Assembly (NCBI GenBank): GCA_028717525.1
Contig: JAQUNT010000215.1
Location: forward strand, 1-5,114
Length of the DNA stretch: 5,114 bases
From: Elusimicrobiota bacterium
GTDB taxonomy: Bacteria; Elusimicrobiota; Elusimicrobia; UBA1565; UBA9628
Reading direction: 5' to 3'
The notes beneath the pieces were generated by a model. That model worked only from the letters and a program-made list of their open reading frames with translations, was not told where the DNA came from and searched no databases. Position 1 is the stretch's first letter, and the number at the start of each line of letters is the position of its first letter. Shown in pieces: positions 1-4,937 of this stretch. The translations under genes and the position numbers were made by a program.

Positions 1-693
1 CAGGGCATCCGGGACCTGGCCGCGCGCACCGGGACGCCCCTGGCCGACGTCGAGCGCCGGGTCCTCGCCTTCGCCCCGCACGGCATACCGGGATTCGACC
101 TATTCAAGGACAACTGCCACGTCTGGGCGCCCGCCTACCAGCTCTACGCCGAGGCGATAATCGACGCCCTCTACGCCGCGCAGTGGCGCAGGGCGGGCCT
201 GCGCCGGCTCACCTATCCGGAGCTCATGTCCCGGCTGGAGCGCAAGGTCGCCGCGGAGCGGGCGTCCTACCCGATCCGCCTGGCGCTCTTCGACATCATG
301 GGGGAGGCTTTCGCGCCCCTCAGCTCGCGCGCCATCCAGACCTTCCAGTCGCTCCTGGAGACCGATCCGGAGGTGGTGCTCTCCTTGCGCACCGAATCCC
401 GGCAGTGGCAGGCGCGCTTGAAACGGGACATCTGGCTCGGCCACCTGGCGCGCGTGATCAGCGCGAACTGGTGGAGGGTCCTGCTCAACGCGGGCGAGGC
501 CTTGCGGCGCCAGGGCCGCTACCGCGAGGCGCGGCTCTTCTTCGACGAGGCCAGCGCCCTCCAGCGCGGCAGCGGCGCGGCGCGCTATCTACAGGGCCTG
601 ACCCACGGCGTCCTGCTGGGCGGCTTACTTGGCCCGCGAGAACATGTAGACCCCGGTGCGGGCGTCCCGCCGGTAGGTCAGCCCTTTCATTAG
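1..693 (+). CDS. SGNH/GDSL-type hydrolase with C-terminal TPR-like region, 5' partial
   Basis: The reading frame is open from the first base and ends at TAG 691-693, giving 230 residues of a C-terminus. Near the visible start, residues 28-52 have the look of the last conserved block of SGNH/GDSL esterases: a G-x-DLF stretch, then D37-N-C-H40 (bases 109-120), then a helix rich in AEAI. In that superfamily the D-x-x-H block supplies the catalytic Asp and His; the Ser, Gly and Asn blocks would lie left of the window. Residues about 157-190 form a TPR-like helix pair (LLNAGEALRRQGRYREARLF). The family cleaves or transfers acyl groups on lipids, sugars or surface polymers, but the substrate cannot be read here. 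The last 23 codons lie over the 3' end of the convergent gene; the tail after about residue 208 is Gly/Pro-rich and looks like accidental extension. A start and signal peptide cannot be judged. The superfamily call is fairly good; the enzymatic role is inferred. Confidence 0.72.
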   Translation, partial: QGIRDLAARTGTPLADVERRVLAFAPHGIPGFDLFKDNCHVWAPAYQLYAEAIIDALYAAQWRRAGLRRLTYPELMSRLERKVAAERASYPIRLALFDIMGEAFAPLSSRAIQTFQSLLETDPEVVLSLRTESRQWQARLKRDIWLGHLARVISANWWRVLLNAGEALRRQGRYREARLFFDEASALQRGSGAARYLQGLTHGVLLGGLLGPREHVDPGAGVPPVGQPFH

Positions 694-1353
694 GGCCAAG
701 GCGAAGAGGGCTTCCCGGGCCGGGACCTTGCGCAGGTTGGCGCTGACCCGCAGGCCCATGATGTCGCCGCTCGCGTCGGTCTTGATCCCGGCCTGCCGGG
801 CCACAGAGTCCAGATAGGCCCCCAGAGGGAGCTTCGCGACGCTGACGGTGACGGGCTTGTCCAGGCGGGTGTCGCCGATGCCCGAGCCCGGATCCTTGGG
901 AAGTTCGGTGCCGGAGCGGGCCACGAAGAAGGTGTCGCTGGGGCCGACCGGCCATAGGGCGAGCCCCTGGTCGCCCAGGGTCTTCTGCAGGATCTGTCTG
1001 GCCGTGCCCTTGGACAGGATGGTCTTGACCTTCTGCTCCTCCAGGCCCTCGCGGATCAGGAAGCTCGCCCCGGTCTTCTTGGCGGCCCATTCCAGGAAGG
1101 AGGTGAGCGTCCAGTCGGCCGCCTTGACGACCAGCGTGTCGTTGAGCGCGGTCTTCGCGGGCTCCTGCGGCGGCAAAGCCGGGTTGCGCGCGGGCGCCGG
1201 CGTCGCCGGGGCGGGCTTCTTGGCCGGCGCCGCCTTCGCGGGCGCCGCCGCCGGGGCGGGCTTCTTGGCTGGCGCGGCCTTCTCCGGCTCGGCGCCGGCC
1301 GCCCACGAGGACAACAGGCCGATCAGGCCGCATAATAGGATGCTTCTGGTCAT
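625..1353 (-). CDS. Exported protein with two STN-like (secretin/TonB short N-terminal) repeats
   Basis: A 242-residue product starting at ATG 1353-1351, chosen because a strong GGAGGGAGG Shine-Dalgarno (plus bases 1359-1367) lies about 5 bases upstream and a signal peptide follows directly. Residues 1-21 are a Sec signal, with likely cleavage after AGA (19-21). Residues 22-66 are an Ala/Pro/Lys-rich linker containing two copies of KAAPAKKPAPA, 15 residues apart. Residues about 70-147 and 167-240 each show the beta-alpha-beta pattern of STN/secretin N-domains: a hydrophobic strand, an 'L..aL..la..tG' helix, then 'V...L....reaL...l...gL.Y' and a closing strand; the second copy is clearer. In secretins and TonB receptors such domains form periplasmic protein-protein contacts. 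Here the protein ends at TAA 627-625 with no secretin barrel, so it is probably a stand-alone periplasmic adaptor. It is divergent from the sulfatase-like gene and overlaps the SGNH gene tail to tail. The domain call rests on pattern reading. Confidence 0.78.
   Translation of the reverse strand: MTRSILLCGLIGLLSSWAAGAEPEKAAPAKKPAPAAAPAKAAPAKKPAPATPAPARNPALPPQEPAKTALNDTLVVKAADWTLTSFLEWAAKKTGASFLIREGLEEQKVKTILSKGTARQILQKTLGDQGLALWPVGPSDTFFVARSGTELPKDPGSGIGDTRLDKPVTVSVAKLPLGAYLDSVARQAGIKTDASGDIMGLRVSANLRKVPAREALFALALMKGLTYRRDARTGVYMFSRAK
1205..1283. repeat. Two-copy 45-bp in-frame tandem repeat in the linker of the STN protein
   Basis: An identical 20-base run occurs at 1205-1224 and 1250-1269, exactly 45 bases apart, and similarity continues with a few changes to about 1283. 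On the minus strand it encodes two copies of a 15-residue unit beginning KAAPAKKPAPA (residues 25-35 and 40-50). The period is a multiple of three, so copy number could change without breaking the frame. Such Ala/Pro/Lys linkers are usually extended and flexible. Confidence 0.8.
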
Positions 1354-1379
1354 GGGTCCTCCCTCCGTCCTGGAACAGG

Positions 1380-1411
1380 ATTGTACAATACTTTTTCTTA
1401 AGGCTATCATA
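1380..1411. promoter_or_regulatory. Divergent promoter region with a 10-bp palindrome
   Basis: This is the A+T-rich island in the 64-bp gap between the STN gene (minus) and the sulfatase-like gene (plus). Plus strand: TATCAT at 1405-1410 differs from the sigma-70 -10 consensus at one base; the TTGTAC 18 bases upstream (1381-1386) is only a weak -35. Minus strand: TATGAT (1411-1406), overlapping the plus -10, and TACAAT (1385-1380) are both one base off consensus; the latter would give the STN gene a short leader that still holds its Shine-Dalgarno. ATTGTACAAT at 1380-1389 is a perfect palindrome and may be an operator or just part of the promoter. Hexamer matches alone are weak evidence. Confidence 0.45.
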
Positions 1412-1417
1412 TCGTTG

Positions 1418-2671
1418 ATGCCGCCCCGGACGCGCCGGAGTCTCCTGGCCTGCGCCCTGCTGGCCGCCAGCGCGGCGCTGCCGCCGTGGGCGAGCGGCCG
1501 CGACCGGCGCAGCCTCATCCTGATCAGCATCGACGCGCTGCGGCCGGACCATGTCGGGGCGCTCGGCTACCCGCAGCCCGTCACGCCCAGCCTGGACCGC
1601 TTCGCGGGCCAGGCCGCAGTCTTCTCCAACGCGGTCTCCCAGGCCCCCTGGACGCTGCCCTCCATGCTCTCCCTCTTCACTTCCCTCTACCCTCACCAGC
1701 ACACCGTGGTCAACCGCTACGCCGTGTTCAACGCGCGGCGCCGGGAGCTCGCCAAGCTGCCCTACCAGTTCCTGACCCTGGCCCAGGTCCTGAAGGAAGC
1801 CGGCTACGCCACCGCGGCCTTCACGGGCGGCGCGGGCCTGGGCCGCGCCTCGGGGCTGGGCCGGGGCTTCGACGTCTATGTCGACTCCGCGACCTTCGGG
1901 GGGTTCGCGGCGACGCTGCCCCAGGCCCTCGCTTGGCTGCAGGGCCGCCGGGACCGGCCCTTCTTCCTCTTCGTCCACGGCTATGACGTGCACGGCCAGT
2001 TCGGCCCCCGGGACGACTCCTGGATGGCGCGCCGCGCCCAGACCATCGCGGGAGCGCCCGGCCCCGCGTCGGATGAGGAGGTGCGCGCCCGGCGCGCAGG
2101 CTACGACGCCCGGGTCGCCCGGGCCGACGCGCTGCTGGGCTCCTTCCTGGAGCGCCTGGGGGCCATGCCGGGGCTCCGGCAGCGCGCCGTCGTGGTGGTC
2201 TTCTCGGACCACGGGGACGAATTGCACGAGCACGGCGGCGTCGACCACGGGATGACCCTCTACGACGAGGTCATCCGCGCGGTCCTGATGATCCGCGTCC
2301 CGGGCCTGGCCCCGCGGCGCATCCCGGAGCAGGCGCGCCTCATCGACCTCCTGCCGACCGTGTTGGAGCTCCTCGAAGTCGAGGCCCCCGCGCGGCTGCG
2401 CGAGCAGATGCGGGGGGTCAGCCTCCAGCCGCTCCTGGCGGGCCAGCCCCTGGCGCTGGACGCCTTCTCGGAGACCGACTTCCTCCTGCACTCCTGCCGG
2501 CGCTCGCTGCGCTCCGCCGGCGGCTGGAAGCTCATCGCAGACGAGCTCGGCGATTCCCGCGAGCTCTACGACCTGGGGACGGACCCGGGAGAGCGGCACA
2601 ACCTCCTCACCAGCCGGCCCGCCGTCGCTTTCGACCTGCAGAAGAAGCTGCTCCGGCTGGCGGGCGACTAG
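1418..2671 (+). CDS. Exported sulfatase-superfamily hydrolase/transferase with Thr at the FGly position
   Basis: A 417-residue product. Residues 1-27 are an Arg-rich n-region and hydrophobic core typical of a Sec signal, with cleavage probably near WASG. Superfamily landmarks in order: ISIDALRPDHVG (D39, metal-binding region), WTLPSM (78-83), SLYPHQH (89-95), FVHGYDVHG (185-193), FSDHGDELHEHG (262-273, with D264 and H265 as expected metal ligands), WKLI (370-373) and ELYDLGTDPGERHNL (382-396), the usual C-terminal sulfatase signature. The length is normal for a compact member. The C-x-P-S-R formylglycine motif is replaced by T79-L-P-S-M, so a formylglycine-type sulfatase is unlikely. Thr is the nucleophile in phosphoethanolamine and phosphoglycerol transferases of the same fold, so phospho-group hydrolysis or transfer on an envelope polymer is a reasonable inference. 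ATG 1418 was chosen as the first start before the signal peptide; TTG 1415 is an alternative. The Shine-Dalgarno is poor (AAGG at 1400-1403, 14 bases away). TAG overlaps the stop of the convergent TPR gene. Confidence 0.88.
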   Translation: MPPRTRRSLLACALLAASAALPPWASGRDRRSLILISIDALRPDHVGALGYPQPVTPSLDRFAGQAAVFSNAVSQAPWTLPSMLSLFTSLYPHQHTVVNRYAVFNARRRELAKLPYQFLTLAQVLKEAGYATAAFTGGAGLGRASGLGRGFDVYVDSATFGGFAATLPQALAWLQGRRDRPFFLFVHGYDVHGQFGPRDDSWMARRAQTIAGAPGPASDEEVRARRAGYDARVARADALLGSFLERLGAMPGLRQRAVVVVFSDHGDELHEHGGVDHGMTLYDEVIRAVLMIRVPGLAPRRIPEQARLIDLLPTVLELLEVEAPARLREQMRGVSLQPLLAGQPLALDAFSETDFLLHSCRRSLRSAGGWKLIADELGDSRELYDLGTDPGERHNLLTSRPAVAFDLQKKLLRLAGD

Positions 2672-4113
2672 GGGGCGGCCCGGGCGAGTCCCGCCGAGCG
2701 CCGCTCCAGCCTGCGCGCCGCGGCCGGCCGGCCCCAGTCGCGATAGAAGCCGGCCATCTCGTCGAGCAGCTGCCGGTACTGGGGGGCGGCGGGAGTCTGG
2801 CCCAGGATGGCTTCGGCCTCCCGGAAGCACCGCTCGGCTTGCGCGAAGCGGCGCTGGGAGCGATAGAGGCGCGCCGCCCCGGTCAAGGTCTGCAGGTACT
2901 GGTGGTTGCCGGGGAAGGCCCTGCCGGCGGCCAAGGCGCGCTCGTAGAGCGTCCGCGCCTCGTCGTGGCGCCCGCCCTGCTCGGCCAGCAAGGCCAGGTT
3001 GGCCAGCGCCTCCTCCAGCTCGGCGGTGGGCGGCCGCTTCTCCAGCAAGGCCAAGGCCCGGCGATGGTAGGCCTCGGCCTCCGCGCCCCGGCCGGCCGTC
3101 AAGGCCAGCATGCCGGCCAGGTTCAAGAAGCGCGGGTCGTCGGGGATCTTCTCCAGGACGGCGCGGCAGCGCGCGTAGAGCTCCGCGAGCTCCGCTTCCC
3201 GCCGCCGGCCGCCGGCGCGCTGCTCGGCGGCGTAGACGGCGGCGAGGTGCGTGATGGCCTGGAGCAGGTGCGGATAGTCCGGGGGGGACCTGCGTTCCGC
3301 GGCCTCCATGGCGCGCTGATACAGGGCCGCCGCTTCGTCGTTGCGCCCGCGCGCGGCGTGGGAGTAGGCGAGATGGTGGTAGGACCTGGGGTCCTCCGGC
3401 GCGAGCTCCTGCGCCTTCTGGAAAGTCCGGAAGGCCGCCTCGTCGTCGCCGCTGTCGAGCTCCGCGTAGCCGAGCTGGACGTAGGCTTCCGCGCAGGCGG
3501 GGCACAGGGCTTGCGCCTGCTTGGCCACGGCCTTGGCCTCGTCGTAGCGGCGCAGCATGGTGAGGCTGGCGGCGCGCTTGACCAGCAGGCTGTAGTCGGC
3601 CGGGGCGCTGCTGCCGGCCTTCTCCAGGCACTCCGCCGCTTCGTCATGCAGCCCCAGCCGGCGGTAGATGCCGGCCAGGCGCTCGTAGCCCTCGACCCCC
3701 TGCGGCTGCAGGGCGCCGGCTTCGCGGAACCCGGCCCGGGCCTCGGCGCGCCGGTCCAGGAGCAGCAGCACCTCCCCGGCCGCCACCCGCGACTCGAAAG
3801 TCGCCGGCTGGAGCGCCTGCAGCCGGGCCAGGATCTTCTCGACCTCGGCGGTCTGACCCAGGCCCCGGCGGGCCGCGGCCTCCTCGCCGAGCAGGAGCAA
3901 GGTGCGCGGGTGGGCGGGGCCCAGCTCCGCCTCGGACCTGCGGACCGCCGCGCCCATCAGCTCCGAGCCCCGGCGCAGGTCGCCGGCGTCCAGGCGCTGC
4001 CGCGCCGCGGACTCCAGCTCCCCCCAGGTCGCCGGGCCGGTCCCGCGCGGGCCGGCGCAGCCCAGCCCGGCGGCGAGGAGACCCAGGACCCAGGCGCGCG
4101 CCGCCCGGTTCAT
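2668..4113 (-). CDS. TPR-repeat lipoprotein
   Basis: A 481-residue product starting at ATG 4113-4111. Residues 1-19 look like a lipoprotein signal: basic n-region, hydrophobic stretch, then GLGC with Cys19 as the acylation site; the lipobox is slightly unusual, with Gly rather than Leu at -3. After a short Gly/Pro linker, almost the whole protein is helical TPR sequence, about ten repeats. The clearest are near residues 142-170, 174-204, 208-238 (YVQLGYAELDSGDDEAAFRTF), 243-273, 327-358, 367-397 and 406-436, with the usual small residues and the A-x-x-x-Y/F pattern. Residues 62-75 resemble the G-x-x-HP-x-T segment of kinesin-light-chain-type TPRs. TPR arrays bind partner proteins; none can be named. 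A CPAC pair (204-207) is present. The start overlaps the upstream TGA as ATGA, so it is probably translationally coupled to the 238-aa gene. The stop shares CTAG with the convergent sulfatase-like gene. Confidence 0.88.
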   Translation of the reverse strand: MNRAARAWVLGLLAAGLGCAGPRGTGPATWGELESAARQRLDAGDLRRGSELMGAAVRRSEAELGPAHPRTLLLLGEEAAARRGLGQTAEVEKILARLQALQPATFESRVAAGEVLLLLDRRAEARAGFREAGALQPQGVEGYERLAGIYRRLGLHDEAAECLEKAGSSAPADYSLLVKRAASLTMLRRYDEAKAVAKQAQALCPACAEAYVQLGYAELDSGDDEAAFRTFQKAQELAPEDPRSYHHLAYSHAARGRNDEAAALYQRAMEAAERRSPPDYPHLLQAITHLAAVYAAEQRAGGRRREAELAELYARCRAVLEKIPDDPRFLNLAGMLALTAGRGAEAEAYHRRALALLEKRPPTAELEEALANLALLAEQGGRHDEARTLYERALAAGRAFPGNHQYLQTLTGAARLYRSQRRFAQAERCFREAEAILGQTPAAPQYRQLLDEMAGFYRDWGRPAAARRLERRSAGLARAAP

Positions 4114-4826
4114 GGCGCTGAGCCGGGACGGATCTCCAGCGGTTCCATGGTCTCCGCGGTGGAGCCGAACTCCGGGTCCGGCTCGGAGAGGATGAAGCGG
4201 CGGCCGCTCTTGCGCAGGGACATCCGGCCCGAGGGCAGGGAGTGGACCAGCCAGCGCAGCTCCATCTGCGGGCCGGGGCCCACCCGGCCGGGCAAGGACA
4301 CCACGAAGCGCCCCTCGCCGTCGGCCGTGGCGGTGCCCCGGCTCAGGGAGTAGCGGGGCGCGACGAAGTCGCCGACCCCGTCCTCGGTCACGCTGGCCCC
4401 CTCCGCGCCGACGGGCGCTCCGGCCACCGCGCTGCCGGCCCAGCCGCGCAGGCGGCCCTCGACCCGGAGTTCGAAGCCGCACTGCCGCCGCCACGGCGCC
4501 GCCAGCAGGTCCGCCGGGGGCGCCAGGACGGCCATGGGCACCATGGCGATGAGGGCGAAGACGCCCCAGACCAGCGTATAGGGGTTGGGGTTCCTGGTGA
4601 AGGTCTCGCCCGCGATCCTCCGGTACCTGAGGCCGATGTCGCGCGAGAACTCCATCCGGAAGGCGCGCCGGCGGCAGTCCAGGCCCGTGACGGCCGCCGA
4701 GGAGACCTGGACGCGCACGTCCGAGGTGGGCAGGATGTCCGCGCCGCCGGCAGGCCGGACCGGGAGCAGCGCCGCGGCCAACCCCAGGACGGCCAAACGG
4801 CCGGCGCGGCGCGGAAGAGGAGTCAT
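4110..4826 (-). CDS. Exported membrane-anchored protein of unknown function, possible beta-sandwich domain
   Basis: A 238-residue product; I do not recognise the family. ATG 4826-4824 was chosen because a signal peptide follows at once (basic residues 6-10, hydrophobic core 11-22, likely cleavage near AGGA 26-29) and a promoter-like element lies just upstream; no clear Shine-Dalgarno is visible. Residues 30-80 look like a beta-rich extracytoplasmic segment. Residues about 83-109 (YTLVWGVFALIAMVPMAVLA...) form one strong membrane segment followed by APPADLLAAPWR. Residues about 117-182 read like a carboxypeptidase-regulatory or transthyretin-type sandwich: 'LRVEGRLRG', 'AVAGAPV', then 'GTATADGEGRFVVSLPG'. 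This is a weak pattern match. With a cleaved signal the protein would be anchored by the central helix; if the signal is not cleaved it would have two membrane segments. It is the first gene of a two-gene operon with the TPR lipoprotein, overlapping as ATGA, which suggests the two act together. The expected composition and continuous frame make the gene itself likely real. Confidence 0.75.
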   Translation of the reverse strand: MTPLPRRAGRLAVLGLAAALLPVRPAGGADILPTSDVRVQVSSAAVTGLDCRRRAFRMEFSRDIGLRYRRIAGETFTRNPNPYTLVWGVFALIAMVPMAVLAPPADLLAAPWRRQCGFELRVEGRLRGWAGSAVAGAPVGAEGASVTEDGVGDFVAPRYSLSRGTATADGEGRFVVSLPGRVGPGPQMELRWLVHSLPSGRMSLRKSGRRFILSEPDPEFGSTAETMEPLEIRPGSAP

Positions 4827-4848
4827 GGCTGGCGTTACCCGGTCCCAC

Positions 4849-4859
4849 GCTATGATAGC
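4849..4859 (-). promoter_or_regulatory. Putative -10 element of the minus-strand operon, within an 11-bp dyad
   Basis: On the minus strand TATCAT (plus bases 4857-4852) sits in a small A+T island. Transcription would begin near 4845, about 18 bases before the ATG of the 238-aa gene. No recognisable -35 lies 16-18 bases upstream, which is plain G+C-rich sequence. The element is centred in GCTAT-G-ATAGC, a perfect inverted repeat around one base, so it also reads as TATGAT in the plus direction. The 9-mer GCTATCATA is shared with the promoter region of the sulfatase-like gene (1403-1411). Confidence 0.42.
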
Positions 4860-4892
4860 AAAACGCCCCGGGGGCGGGCCGCGGCGAGCCGG

Positions 4893-4937
4893 CGACGAAA
4901 AGTCCGCCTCCCTGGGATGCGAGGCGGACTCTCGTCG
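4893..4937 (-). terminator. Strong hairpin, terminator-like on the minus strand
   Basis: AGTCCGCCTC (4901-4910) and GAGGCGGACT (4921-4930) are perfect inverted repeats around a 10-base loop. The helix can continue after a small 2x1 internal bulge with CGACGA (4893-4898) against TCGTCG (4932-4937). Read on the minus strand the 10-bp G+C-rich stem is followed by TTT, giving TTTT with the last stem base, then CGTCG. That is a short U-tract typical of a weak to moderate intrinsic terminator. It would end transcripts entering from the right, just before the operon promoter at 4849-4859. In the plus direction there is no T-run, so there it would only be a leader hairpin. The stem itself is certain; its role is inferred. 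Confidence 0.5.

Noticed and set aside
1330..1353. Lipobox-like LLCG (Cys8) in the STN protein
   Set aside because: It is too close to the N-terminus, and the hydrophobic core lies after the Cys; cleavage after AGA at residue 21 is more likely.
848..1417. Upstream extension of the sulfatase-like frame
   Set aside because: The extension is antisense to the STN gene and ends in an A+T-rich promoter region. The signal peptide starts at 1418.
1418..1453. Lipobox LLAC (Cys12) in the sulfatase-like protein
   Set aside because: Only a few hydrophobic residues precede the Cys and the hydrophobic core continues after it, so a Sec signal cleaved near residue 27 fits better.
485..3631. Very long minus-strand open frame of over 1000 codons
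   Set aside because: It crosses four genes on both strands and yields only Arg/Gly/Pro/Ala-rich sequence with no domain. It is a shadow frame caused by high G+C content.
2839..4353. Plus-strand open frame of about 500 codons
   Set aside because: It is antisense to the TPR gene, whose repeats are clear on the minus strand; the plus product is low-complexity Gly/Leu/Gln-rich sequence without a recognisable domain.
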